NCBI RefSeq assembly: GCF_000744815.1
Contig: NZ_JQMQ01000005.1
Location: 5,537,801 to 5,601,800 of the forward strand
DNA length: 64,000 nt
Source: Phaeacidiphilus oryzae TH49
GTDB lineage: Bacteria; Actinomycetota; Actinomycetes; Streptomycetales; Streptomycetaceae
Reading direction: 5' to 3'
This document shows, one piece after another, positions 1 through 8,031 of the stretch. The notes under the pieces are model-generated. The model was not told where the DNA came from. It searched no databases and saw nothing but the letters and a program-made list of their open reading frames with translations. How positions within the stretch are numbered: the stretch's first letter is position 1; each line of letters begins with the position of its first letter. A program made the translations under genes and the position numbers.

Positions 1-67
1 GCAGTCTTCCAGCCCGAACCCGTCAGCTCACCCGGTAGGCGGTCGTAGGAAGAAGGAGCTCGCCTTC

Positions 68-1090
68 GTGGCGTCCCACCGCCGACCCAAGAACCCCAAC
101 CGCCGCGCCCGGGCCGCCGTGCTCGGTGTCACGGCGGCGGCCGCCGTCGCGATGTCCGCGAACACGGCCGCCCAGGCCGCGCCCAAGGAATCCCTGTCGC
201 AGGTCAAGGCCGACGTCAACAAGCTCAACGACCAGGCGGACGGCGCGATCCAGAAGTACGACGGCGCGAAGGCCCAACTCGCGCAGGAGCAGAAGCAGGT
301 CGATCTGCTCGAGAACGAGGTCGCCAAGCAGCAGTCGCAGGTCAACACCTCGCTGGAGAACCTCGGTTCGCTCGCCGCCTCGCAGTACCGCACCGGCGCC
401 GTCGACCCCACCGTCCAGCTGATGATGTCCTCGGACCCCTCCAGCTACCTGCAGAAGGCCTCCTCGCTGGACCAGCTGACCACCCAGCAGACCGACATGC
501 TGAACCAGCTGAAGCAGCAGCAGGCCGGTCTCGCCCGCGAGAAGGCCCAGGCCGAGGCCAAGCTGGCCGGCCTGCAGTCCACCGCCAAGCAGCTGGCGTC
601 CGCCAAGAGCGACGTGCAGAAGAAGCTGGCCGCCGCGCAGGCCAAGCTCAGCTCGCTGACCGCGGCCGAGCGTCAGAAGCTCCAGCAGCAGGAGGCCTCC
701 GCGGTCAACGACGCCGCGAGCCACGTCGGCGGTACCGCCTCCTCCGGCGCCGCTGCCGCCGCCTTCGCCGCCGCCAAGACCCGCCTCGGCGACGCCTACG
801 TCTTCGGCGCGACCGGCCCGAGCAACTTCGACTGCTCCGGCCTGATGATGTGGGCCTACGAGCAGGCCGGCGTCTCGCTGCCGCGCACCTCGTACGCCCA
901 GGAGAACGTCGGCACCTCGGTGCCGCTCTCCGAGGCCCAGGTCGGCGACCTGGTCATCTTCAACGGCGGTGAGCACGTGGGGATGTACGCCGGCAACGGC
1001 GTGGTCCTCCACGCCCCGCACACCGGCGCCGTGGTCCGCTACGAGTCGATCTCCACGATCGGCAGCGTGGTCACCGTCCGCCGCGTCTGA
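68..1090 (+). CDS. Secreted NlpC/P60 peptidoglycan endopeptidase, coiled-coil N-terminus
   Basis: A 340-residue secreted cell-wall hydrolase expected to cut D-Glu-diaminoacid bonds in peptidoglycan stems. The basic N-terminus (MASHRR, then Arg-rich) and a hydrophobic stretch at 16-37 ending in AQA form a signal peptide. Residues about 40-215 are Lys/Gln/Ala-rich coiled coil, typical of RipA/CwlO-like regulators. The C-terminal NlpC/P60 domain (about 225-340) shows Cys256 in DCSG, His303 in EHVGMY and His315 in LHAPH. The GTG start follows GGAAGAAGGAG. The next gene is a paralogue with the same MASHRR start. Upstream control lies outside the window, so a c-di-AMP riboswitch of the kind that precedes some such genes cannot be checked. 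Confidence 0.93.
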   Translation: MASHRRPKNPNRRARAAVLGVTAAAAVAMSANTAAQAAPKESLSQVKADVNKLNDQADGAIQKYDGAKAQLAQEQKQVDLLENEVAKQQSQVNTSLENLGSLAASQYRTGAVDPTVQLMMSSDPSSYLQKASSLDQLTTQQTDMLNQLKQQQAGLAREKAQAEAKLAGLQSTAKQLASAKSDVQKKLAAAQAKLSSLTAAERQKLQQQEASAVNDAASHVGGTASSGAAAAAFAAAKTRLGDAYVFGATGPSNFDCSGLMMWAYEQAGVSLPRTSYAQENVGTSVPLSEAQVGDLVIFNGGEHVGMYAGNGVVLHAPHTGAVVRYESISTIGSVVTVRRV

Positions 1091-1260
1091 GCCTCCCCCG
1101 CTCGACCACCCGGCCCGGTCCTCCTCGCGGAGGGCCGGGCCGCGCGCGTCTCCGCGTGCCGCCCCTGCCGCGGATTTCCGCTCGGGCCCGGAGACCCGCG
1201 CTGAGCTGGCAGATCGTCAATTCGTACGTGTGCCGCCCGAATTTTCGCCCGGTGGGGGGT

Positions 1261-1290
1261 TTGGACCAGGCGCCCTCTTCTCGCTAACGT
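1261..1290 (+). promoter_or_regulatory. Candidate promoter of second NlpC/P60 gene
   Basis: TTGGAC (1261-1266) and TAACGT (1285-1290) are separated by 18 nt, a reasonable housekeeping-sigma promoter about 45 nt upstream of the start at 1336. The rest of the 1091-1335 gap shows only GC-rich sequence after the previous stop. Confidence 0.5.
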
Positions 1291-1335
1291 CAGCGCTCGT
1301 ACCCACGGGGCTCACGGGTGAAGGGAGTTCGCGCG

Positions 1336-2433
1336 ATGGCGTCGCATCGACGGGCCAGGGCCCGAGCCGTTCCCTTCCTTGGCGGCGGGGCCGGGCGCAC
1401 CCTCGCCCTCACCGTGGCCGCGGCCGCGGCGGCGCTGGCCGGCGGCGGCAGCGCGCTCGCCGCCCCGGGCGGGCCGGGGGCGGCGGCGGGCGCCGGCGAC
1501 CCGGCGCAGCGCCTCCAGTCGCTCTACGAGCAGGCCGAGCGGTCCGGTCAGCGCTACGACGCCGTGCAGGAGGAGAGCGAGCAGGTCCAGGACCGGGTCG
1601 CGGACGTCCAGCAGCGGATCGCCGTCGAGCAGGAGCAGCTCAACGGCGCGGTCGACGAACTCGGCGCGCTGGCCGGGGCGCAGTACCGGGACGGCGCCGT
1701 CCCGCCCACCCTCCAGCTGATGCTGGACAGCCGGCCCGAGGAGTACCTCGACCGGGCCGACGCCCTGGACCGCGCCGACGCCCGCACCGCCGACCGGGTG
1801 CACGCCATCGAGGAGCGGCAGCGGCGCCTCGACCGCGACCGTGACCTGGCGGAACGTCAACTCGCCGAGCTCCAGCGGCTGCGCGGGCAGCTGGCCGGGG
1901 CGAAGTCCGCCGTGCAGGGCCGGCTCGCCGCGGCACGGGCGCTGCTCTCCTCGCTGGACGCCCGGCAGCGGGCGGCGGTGGAGGCAGCCGTCAACGGCAG
2001 GGCCGGGGGCGCCGACGGCCTCTCCGACCCGGCCGCCCAGGCCGCCGACGCGGCGCTGGCGAACGCGGGCGGCGCCGGCGCCCCGGATCCCCGGGCCGCC
2101 GCGGCGGTCGCCGCCGTGCGCGCCGCGCTGGGCCGCCCGTACGTCTACGGCTCCACCGGTCCCGGCTCCTTCGACTGCTCCGGGCTGATGTACTGGGCCT
2201 GGCGGCACGCCGGGGTGACCCTGCCGCGCACCTCGCAGGGCCAGGCGGGGGCCGGGCAGCGGATCCCCCTCTCCCAGGCCCGCCCCGGCGACCTGGTCAT
2301 CTACTACGGCGACCGGCACCATGTCGGGATGTACATGGGCAACGGCATGGTCGTCCACGCACCGCACTCCGGCTCCTCGGTCCGCTACGACCGGGTGACC
2401 GCCATGCCGGTGGAATCCGTGGTCCGGGTATGA
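1336..2433 (+). CDS. Secreted NlpC/P60 endopeptidase, paralogue of upstream gene
   Basis: 365 residues with the same architecture as the preceding gene: MASHRR basic start, an Ala-rich signal segment, a long Glu/Arg/Gln-rich coiled coil and a C-terminal NlpC/P60 domain. Catalytic residues are Cys281 (DCSG), His329 (HHVGMY) and His341 (VHAPH). A GTG at 1318 is in frame, but ATG 1336 is preferred because AAGGGAG lies 8 nt upstream and the MASHRR start then aligns with the paralogue. The stop overlaps the next ATG by 4 nt (ATGA), so the downstream protease is probably translationally coupled. A local gene duplication is likely. Confidence 0.93.
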   Translation: MASHRRARARAVPFLGGGAGRTLALTVAAAAAALAGGGSALAAPGGPGAAAGAGDPAQRLQSLYEQAERSGQRYDAVQEESEQVQDRVADVQQRIAVEQEQLNGAVDELGALAGAQYRDGAVPPTLQLMLDSRPEEYLDRADALDRADARTADRVHAIEERQRRLDRDRDLAERQLAELQRLRGQLAGAKSAVQGRLAAARALLSSLDARQRAAVEAAVNGRAGGADGLSDPAAQAADAALANAGGAGAPDPRAAAAVAAVRAALGRPYVYGSTGPGSFDCSGLMYWAWRHAGVTLPRTSQGQAGAGQRIPLSQARPGDLVIYYGDRHHVGMYMGNGMVVHAPHSGSSVRYDRVTAMPVESVVRV

Positions 2434-3908
2434 GCGCGGAACCGAGCGCCTCCGACGAGGACGAGAATCGCGAGCGGGAGCGCGAGCGGGATCGGAGCCG
2501 CGAGCCCCTTCCCGGTCAGCGGGGCGGCACGCCCCCTGCCGGGCACCCCTCGCGCCGCCGGGCGCTGCTCCTCGGCGCCGGCATCGCGGGCGGTCTCGCC
2601 GTCGGCGCGGCCGGGGCGTACGCGGCCCGGGCGCTGCCCGACTCGGCCGACGGCCCCGCGTCGGACGGCCGACTCGGCCCGGACACCGACGCCGCCGCCC
2701 CGCTGGCCCTGGACGAGACCGACCGCTCCGGCGTCGACGCGCTGCTCCGCGAGCGCGCGGCGGCGGTGCTGGCGCACGACCGCGGGCGGCTGCTGGCCAC
2801 CGTCGACCCCCAGGCGGAGCCCAGGTTCCGGGCGGCGCAGGGCGCGTTGACCGCGAACCTGGCGGCCGTGCCGCTGGCCGAGTGGCGGTACCGGCTGGTG
2901 GCCGTGGACGCCTTCCCGCTGCCCGCGCTGGCCCAGGCCGCGGCACCCGGCCAGCCCGCGGAACGGCGGCTGGCCGCGCGGATCGAACTCGACCACCGGT
3001 TGCGCGGCTACGACACCCGCCCGCTGACCTCGACCCAGTACCTCACCCTGGTCCGGCGGTCCGGCCGGTGGCTGGTCTCCTCGGACAGCGACGGCGCGGC
3101 CGCCGGCCTCCACGGCGACGTCCAGCTCTGGGACCAGGGCGCGGTACGGGTGGTGCGCGGCCGGCGCTCACTGGTGCTGGGGCTGCGGCCGGTGCCGCTG
3201 CTGCGGGCGCTCGCCGAGGTCGCCGACGCGGCCGCACCGATGGTCGAACGGGTCTGGGGGAGCGGCGCGAGCAGCGGCGGCTGGCCGGGGCGGACGGTGC
3301 TGCTGGCCCCCGCGGACCTCGACCAGTTCGCGGACCTGCTGAGCGCCGAACCGCGGGCCTACCAGTCGATCGCCGCGGTCACCACCGGCGAGCTGGGCGC
3401 CGGGACGGCGCCGGCCGACCGGGTGATCGTCAACCCGCAGGCGTACGACGGGCTGAGCGCGCTGGGGCAGCAGGTCGTGATCACCCACGAGACCACCCAC
3501 GCGGCGACCCGGGCCATCACCGAGCCGTGGACCCCGCGCTGGCTCGCCGAGGGCGCGGCGGACTGGACCGCGTACGCGGCGACCGGCCGCAGCGCGCGCC
3601 AGATCGCGCCGGAGCTGGCGGCGGACATCCGCGCGGGTCGCGCGCCGCGGGCGCTGCCCACCGACGCGGAGTTCGCGTCCACGGCGCCGCGGCTGCCGCA
3701 GGCCTATGAGGAGGCCTGGCTCGCCTGCCGCTACGTGGCCGACCGCTGGGGCGAGCCGCGGCTGCGCGCGCTCTACCGCGCGGTGGCGTCCTCCGCGCGG
3801 CATACGCAGAGCGCGGCGGTCTCCTCGGCCCTCCACGCCGAACTGGGCGTCTCGCCGGCCGAGTTCACCTCGGCGTGGCGCGCGTACGTCCGCACGGCGA
3901 TGGGCTGA
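2430..3908 (+). CDS. Membrane-anchored HExxH (gluzincin-like) metalloprotease of unknown substrate
   Basis: 492 residues. An acidic/Arg-rich cytoplasmic head is followed by RRR and a hydrophobic segment (about 45-70) that would anchor the protein with its body outside; the RRRALLLGAG run could also act as a Tat-like signal. The outer domain carries HETTH at 353-357 and Glu374 in WLAEGAADW, the zinc ligands and general base of gluzincin peptidases. A NTF2-like region precedes it (about 100-230). The 4-nt overlap with the NlpC/P60 gene suggests a cell-wall or secreted-protein role, possibly processing the coupled hydrolases; that is inference. The family name is not known to me. Confidence 0.85.
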   Translation: MSAEPSASDEDENRERERERDRSREPLPGQRGGTPPAGHPSRRRALLLGAGIAGGLAVGAAGAYAARALPDSADGPASDGRLGPDTDAAAPLALDETDRSGVDALLRERAAAVLAHDRGRLLATVDPQAEPRFRAAQGALTANLAAVPLAEWRYRLVAVDAFPLPALAQAAAPGQPAERRLAARIELDHRLRGYDTRPLTSTQYLTLVRRSGRWLVSSDSDGAAAGLHGDVQLWDQGAVRVVRGRRSLVLGLRPVPLLRALAEVADAAAPMVERVWGSGASSGGWPGRTVLLAPADLDQFADLLSAEPRAYQSIAAVTTGELGAGTAPADRVIVNPQAYDGLSALGQQVVITHETTHAATRAITEPWTPRWLAEGAADWTAYAATGRSARQIAPELAADIRAGRAPRALPTDAEFASTAPRLPQAYEEAWLACRYVADRWGEPRLRALYRAVASSARHTQSAAVSSALHAELGVSPAEFTSAWRAYVRTAMG

Positions 3909-3915
3909 GCTTCCG

Positions 3916-3993
3916 CTGGGCGCGCAGTTCCCCGCGCCCCGGATTGCAGCGCCGAAGGCGCGAAAACAGGGGCGCGGGGAACTGCGCGCCCAG
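3916..3993. repeat. Intergenic composite hairpin element, copy A
   Basis: Two perfectly complementary 25-nt arms (3916-3940 and 3969-3993) flank a 28-nt loop that contains the small hairpin GCGCCGAAGGCGC. It sits between convergent genes and could form a bidirectional terminator. The arm core GGGGCGCGGGGAACTGCGCG recurs in at least six other gaps of this window. Confidence 0.9.
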
Positions 3994-4045
3994 CCGACCC
4001 TAGCCCGCAGACGCCGACGGTCGGCGAGCCGCCGCCCGCCCCGCG

Positions 4046-5287
4046 CTACCGCCGCGCTCCGCCCCGCGCCCAGCCGCGCGCCAGCGCCACCCGCTGGGAC
4101 GGCGTCGGGTGGGTGCCGAAGAGGACGCTGAGCCAGCGCGGGGGGTCCGGCTCGGCGACGTTGGCCACGGTCAGCGCCCGCTGCATGGCGATGAAGCCCT
4201 CCGGATCGCGCGTCGCGTCCAGCGCGAAGACGTCCGCCCGCCGCTCGATCCGCCGGCTCACGGCGCACTGCACGGGCCCCGCCACCGCGCCCCCCAGCGC
4301 GGCCAGCGCCATCAGCAGCGCCATCGACCGCGGGTCGGAGACCGTCCAGTCGCCCGCGAGCGGCCCCGCCACCGGGCCGGCCAGCACCCCCGCCAGCGGC
4401 CCGACCACGCACACCGCGGCCGCCGCGCCGAGCGCGCCCAGCAGCATGCCCCGGGTGACGTCCCGGTGGACGACATGCCCCAACTCATGTGCCACGACCA
4501 GCTCGACGTCCCGCTCGGCAGCGGTCGCCAGCAGCGTGTCGTAGACCACGATCCGCCGCGTCGCGCCCAGCCCGGAGACGTAGGCGTTCAGCGCGGTCGT
4601 CCGCCGGGACGCGTCAGCGACCAGCACGTCCCGCACCCGTACGCCCTGTCGCTCCGCCAACTCCAGCAGCCGGCCGCGCAGTCCGCCCTCCGGCATCGGC
4701 GTGAAGCGGTTGAAGAGCGGCTCCACCAGCAGCGGCCAGAGGAAGGACATCACCACGGCCAGCACCGCCGCCGCGCCCGCGGCCGGCAGCCACCACCACC
4801 GCTCCGACCACCCGGCGAGCGCGTACACCCCCTCCGCGGCGGCGATCCCGAGCACCGCGCTCAGCGCGAAGCCCCGCGCCACGTCCACCCACCAGCCGGC
4901 CCAGCCCTGGGTGACCAGCCCGAACCGCTGCCGCACCACCCGGCCGCGGGCCGCGAACGGCAGCCCCAGCAGCTGCCCGGCCAGCAGCAGCACCACGGCG
5001 CCCGCGACGATCCGCGCCTGCCGCCCGCCGCCGAGGAGCTCCCCGGCCCGGACCGTCAACCACGGCCCGGCCCCGGTGAATCCGAGCAGCGCGCTGAGCG
5101 CCAGCCCGGCCGTCCGCCCGCCCAGCGCGACCGGCACGGCGGCCCGCCGCAGGGCGCGCGCCCGGGCCGTCTGCTCGGGGGTGAAGTCGGCTTCGTCCGC
5201 CCCCGCGGCAGGCCCTCCCCCCGGGCCGGCGCCCGCGCCGCTGCCCGCGCCCGCGCCTGCCCCCGCCTCCGCCCCCGCGTCGGTCAC
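4046..5287 (-). CDS. M48 (Ste24/HtpX-like) membrane zinc endopeptidase
   Basis: 413 residues. A Gly/Ala-rich low-complexity head (about 1-30) is followed by several membrane segments and a cytoplasmic M48 domain with HELGH at about 267-271, the downstream Glu in IERRADVFALDA, and membrane helices after HELGH. The family cleaves membrane or prenylated-type substrates and does membrane-protein quality control. The GTG start at 5287 overlaps the TGA of pimB' (GTGA), arguing for a two-gene transcript. The C-terminal GTHPTPSQRV is typical of M48 proteins. The substrate is unknown. Confidence 0.9.
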   Translation of the reverse strand: MTDAGAEAGAGAGAGSGAGAGPGGGPAAGADEADFTPEQTARARALRRAAVPVALGGRTAGLALSALLGFTGAGPWLTVRAGELLGGGRQARIVAGAVVLLLAGQLLGLPFAARGRVVRQRFGLVTQGWAGWWVDVARGFALSAVLGIAAAEGVYALAGWSERWWWLPAAGAAAVLAVVMSFLWPLLVEPLFNRFTPMPEGGLRGRLLELAERQGVRVRDVLVADASRRTTALNAYVSGLGATRRIVVYDTLLATAAERDVELVVAHELGHVVHRDVTRGMLLGALGAAAAVCVVGPLAGVLAGPVAGPLAGDWTVSDPRSMALLMALAALGGAVAGPVQCAVSRRIERRADVFALDATRDPEGFIAMQRALTVANVAEPDPPRWLSVLFGTHPTPSQRVALARGWARGGARR

Positions 5288-6414
5288 AGCAGCGCCGCCA
5301 GCCGCTCCGCCAGGATGTTCCAGCGCCAGGTGCCCTCCACCCAGGCCCGCCCGGCCTCGCCCATCCGCCGCCGCAGCCCGGCGTCGAGCAGCAGCTCGGC
5401 GACCCGGGCGGCCACCGCCCCCACGTCCCGTCCGCCCACCACGTAACCCGTCTCGCCGTCCAGCACCGCGTCCGGCGCCCCGCCCGAGTCGCCGGCCACC
5501 ACCGGCAGGCCGGTGGCCGAGGCCTCCAGGTAGACGATCCCCAGCCCCTCCACGTCCAGCCCCCCGCGCCGAGTCCGGCAGGGCATCGCGAAGACGTCCC
5601 CGGCGCCGTAGTACGCGGGCAGCTCGTCCCACGGCACGGCCCCGGTGAACCGCACGCTCTCCGACACCCCCGTCTCCGCCGCCAGCTTCTCCAGGTCCGC
5701 ACGATACGGCCCGCCACTGACAATCAGCAGCACCGTCTCCGGCACCCGCCGCAGGATCTCCGGCAGCGCCCGGATCAGGGTGTCCTGCCCCTTCCGCGGC
5801 ACCAGCCGGGAGACGCAGACGACGACCGGGCGGTCGGTCAGCCCCAGCCGCGCCCGCACCTTGTCCCCGCCCGAGTCCGGCCGGAAGACCGAGTCGTCCA
5901 CCCCCGGCGGGACGTGCGCCATCCGGGCCGCCGCCTCCGGTCCGATCGCCGAGGCGATCCGGGAGCGGGTGTACTCGCCGAGGTAGGTGAGGGTGTCGGT
6001 GCCGGCGCCGATCCGGCGCAGCAGCTGCCGCGAGCCGGGCAGCTGCGCCCAGGCCGCCTCATGGCCGTGGGTCATGCCGACGATCCGCCGCGCCCCGGCC
6101 CTCCGCAGGGCCGGCGCCATCAGCCCGAGCGGCGCCGCCGCGCCGAACCAGACCGAGGTGCAGCCCTCGGCCCGGAGGATCTCCGCGGCCCGCCGGGTCA
6201 CCCGGGGCGTCGGCACCATCATCCGGGTCCGGTCCCGGATCACCGGGAACGGCTGCACCGCGTCGAACCGCGCGACCTCGGCGCCGTCCTTCCAGGTGGA
6301 GGCGTAGACGACCAGCTTCTCCGGGGGCAGTTGGAGGGCCATCGAGTGGACGAAGGTCTGGATCCCGCCCGGCCTCGGCGGGAAGTCGTTCGTGACGATG
6401 AGCGTCTTGTCCAT
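5284..6414 (-). CDS. pimB': GDP-mannose-dependent phosphatidylinositol-monomannoside mannosyltransferase PimB'
   Basis: 376-residue GT-B glycosyltransferase (GT4). It tracks mycobacterial PimB' closely: TNDFPPRPGGIQ at the N-terminus, WFGAAAPLGLMAP, THGHE, TYLGEYTRSR, CVSRLVPRKGQDTL, FAMPCRTR, and the E-x7-E nucleotide-sugar motif in VEGLGIVYLEA. It should add the second mannose to phosphatidylinositol mannoside at the cytoplasmic face of the membrane. ATG 6414 starts at the conserved N-terminus with GAGGGG about 20 nt upstream. It is divergent from a GT87-like membrane glycosyltransferase, which fits a shared mannolipid pathway. Confidence 0.9.
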   Translation of the reverse strand: MDKTLIVTNDFPPRPGGIQTFVHSMALQLPPEKLVVYASTWKDGAEVARFDAVQPFPVIRDRTRMMVPTPRVTRRAAEILRAEGCTSVWFGAAAPLGLMAPALRRAGARRIVGMTHGHEAAWAQLPGSRQLLRRIGAGTDTLTYLGEYTRSRIASAIGPEAAARMAHVPPGVDDSVFRPDSGGDKVRARLGLTDRPVVVCVSRLVPRKGQDTLIRALPEILRRVPETVLLIVSGGPYRADLEKLAAETGVSESVRFTGAVPWDELPAYYGAGDVFAMPCRTRRGGLDVEGLGIVYLEASATGLPVVAGDSGGAPDAVLDGETGYVVGGRDVGAVAARVAELLLDAGLRRRMGEAGRAWVEGTWRWNILAERLAALL

Positions 6415-6570
6415 GCGCGGCGGCGCGTCCCCTCGGATGCTCGGTTCGCAGATCGCTGGTCCGTACGATAGGGCAGCGTTCTCAGCTGTTCTTGAACATT
6501 GTCTGCTACGAATCGGTCCGTCGGCGTCGATGCCGTTCACCGACACCCTCCTCCCCGCAAGGAGCCCGCC

Positions 6571-7848
6571 GTGCCGCCCGAACCCGCCCACCGTTCGGTA
6601 CTCGGCGGGGTCGCACGCTCGGCCTGGGTCTACTGGCCGCTGTGGTGCGCGACCCGCGCGCTGGTCGTGGCGATGGCGGTCGGCCCGCTGCGGATCTCGG
6701 CGATGGACGTGACCAGCGACGTCTCGGTGATCTATCGCGGCTGGTTCGAGGTGCTGCGCTCGGGGACGTTCCCGATGGACGACGTCACCTGGCAGTACCC
6801 GCCGGCCGCGGCGGTGGTGATCATCCTCCCGGGGGCGCTGGCGGCCGCCCTCGGCTGCTCCTACCTGACCGGCTTCCTGGCCCTGGTGGCGGCGTTCGAC
6901 GCGGCGGCGGCCTGGCTGCTGCGCCGCGCCTCGCGCGGCAGGCGCGCCGCCGGGGCCTGGTACTGGCTCATCGGCGTACCGCTGCTGGGCCCGACCGTCT
7001 ACGCCCGGTACGACCTGGTGGTGACCGCGGTCGCGGTGGCCGCGCTGCTCCTCTCGGTCCGCCGGCCGGCCGTCGGCGGCGCGCTGGCCGGGCTGGGCGC
7101 GATGCTCAAGGTGTGGCCGGTGCTGACGGTGCTCGGCCTGCCGCGCGGACGGCGCTTCCGGGACGCGGTGGTCGCCTGCGCGGCGTCGGTGCTGGCGCTG
7201 GGCTTCTTCTTCGCCGTGGCGGCGCACGGGGCGTACGCGTTCCTCGGGTTCCAGGAGAACCGCGGGGTGGAGGTGGAGTCGCTCGGCGGGATCGTCTTCC
7301 AGATCGCGCGGGCCTTCGGCTGGCCGGGCTCGGTGAGCATGAACTACGGCTCGCTGGAGTTCCTCGGGCCGGGGGTCGGGGTGGTGGCCAAGGCGTCGGT
7401 GGCGCTGACCGCGGCCGCCTTCGGCTGGCTGCTGCTGTGGCGCTGGCGCGCGCGGCGGTGGTCGGCGGCGACGCCGTTCGACGCGGCGCTGGTCGCGCTG
7501 CTGCTCTTCACCGCGACCAGCAGGGTGATCAGCCCGCAGTACCTGGTCTGGCTGCTCGGGCTGGCGGCGGTCTGCCTGCTGATGCCGGGGAGCAGCCAGC
7601 GGCCGGTCGCCTGGCTGCTGCTGCCGGCCGCGGCGCTCACCACCGTCGAGTTCCCGGTCCTCTTCGGCGACGTGGTCTCCGGGCATCCGCTGGGCGTCGT
7701 CGTGCTGACCGTCCGCAATGCGCTGCTGGCCGTCGCGACGCTGTGGGGCGCGAGGCGGCTGTGGCGCGCGACGACGTCGGCTCCCCCCACCCAGCCGCCC
7801 GTCACCGCGCAGCGGCGTGCGCCCCAGGCCCGGGAATTCGCGCCGTAG
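6571..7848 (+). CDS. GT87-family (DUF2029) polytopic glycosyltransferase
   Basis: About 425 residues with roughly ten hydrophobic segments. It shows features of GT-C polyprenol-phosphate-mannose-using enzymes: a periplasmic loop with an Asp soon after the first helix (SAMDVTSD), WQYPP, ISPQYLVWLL near the C-terminus, and LKVWPVL. It probably adds mannose to lipid or glycan outside the membrane. The GTG at 6571 follows CAAGGAG by 6 nt and is preferred over longer in-frame starts. The stop TAG lies inside the small hairpin of the intergenic repeat, so the last codons (REFAP) may be repeat-derived. Divergence from pimB' supports a phosphatidylinositol mannoside or lipomannan role, but the acceptor is unknown. 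Confidence 0.8.
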   Translation: MPPEPAHRSVLGGVARSAWVYWPLWCATRALVVAMAVGPLRISAMDVTSDVSVIYRGWFEVLRSGTFPMDDVTWQYPPAAAVVIILPGALAAALGCSYLTGFLALVAAFDAAAAWLLRRASRGRRAAGAWYWLIGVPLLGPTVYARYDLVVTAVAVAALLLSVRRPAVGGALAGLGAMLKVWPVLTVLGLPRGRRFRDAVVACAASVLALGFFFAVAAHGAYAFLGFQENRGVEVESLGGIVFQIARAFGWPGSVSMNYGSLEFLGPGVGVVAKASVALTAAAFGWLLLWRWRARRWSAATPFDAALVALLLFTATSRVISPQYLVWLLGLAAVCLLMPGSSQRPVAWLLLPAAALTTVEFPVLFGDVVSGHPLGVVVLTVRNALLAVATLWGARRLWRATTSAPPTQPPVTAQRRAPQAREFAP

Positions 7849-8000
7849 GCGCAGCGCCGCAGGCGCAGGTAAGGGGCGCGGGGAACTGCGCGCCCAGGCA
7901 TCTACGGCGCCGCGCCTGGCAACGGCGACTGGGTTGCAACCCGTACTCCGTTGCCGGGTGCGGCGCCGTTCGCGGCGGGCCGCGCAGTTCCCCGCGCCCC
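7840..8000. repeat. Intergenic composite hairpin element, copy B (full length)
   Basis: The most complete copy. It contains small GCGCCGTAGGCGC-type hairpins (7840-7868), the outer arm at 7873-7892, an inner stem GGCAACGG/CCGTTGCC around a GGGTTGCAACCC palindrome (7918-7955), and the complementary outer arm at 7981-8000. It lies between convergent genes and includes the stop codon of the left gene. Confidence 0.9.
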
Positions 8001-8031
8001 TAATTCGCCCTACGGGCTCACCGCCCCGCCG

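Noticed and set aside
4109-5446. Plus-strand ORFs opposite the M48 protease and pimB'
   Set aside because: His/Arg/Pro-rich antisense reading with no ribosome site; the minus-strand genes have full family motifs.
6492-6513. TTGAAC...TACGAAT as promoter of the GT87-like gene
   Set aside because: Only 9 nt between the hexamers, too short for a sigma-70-type promoter.
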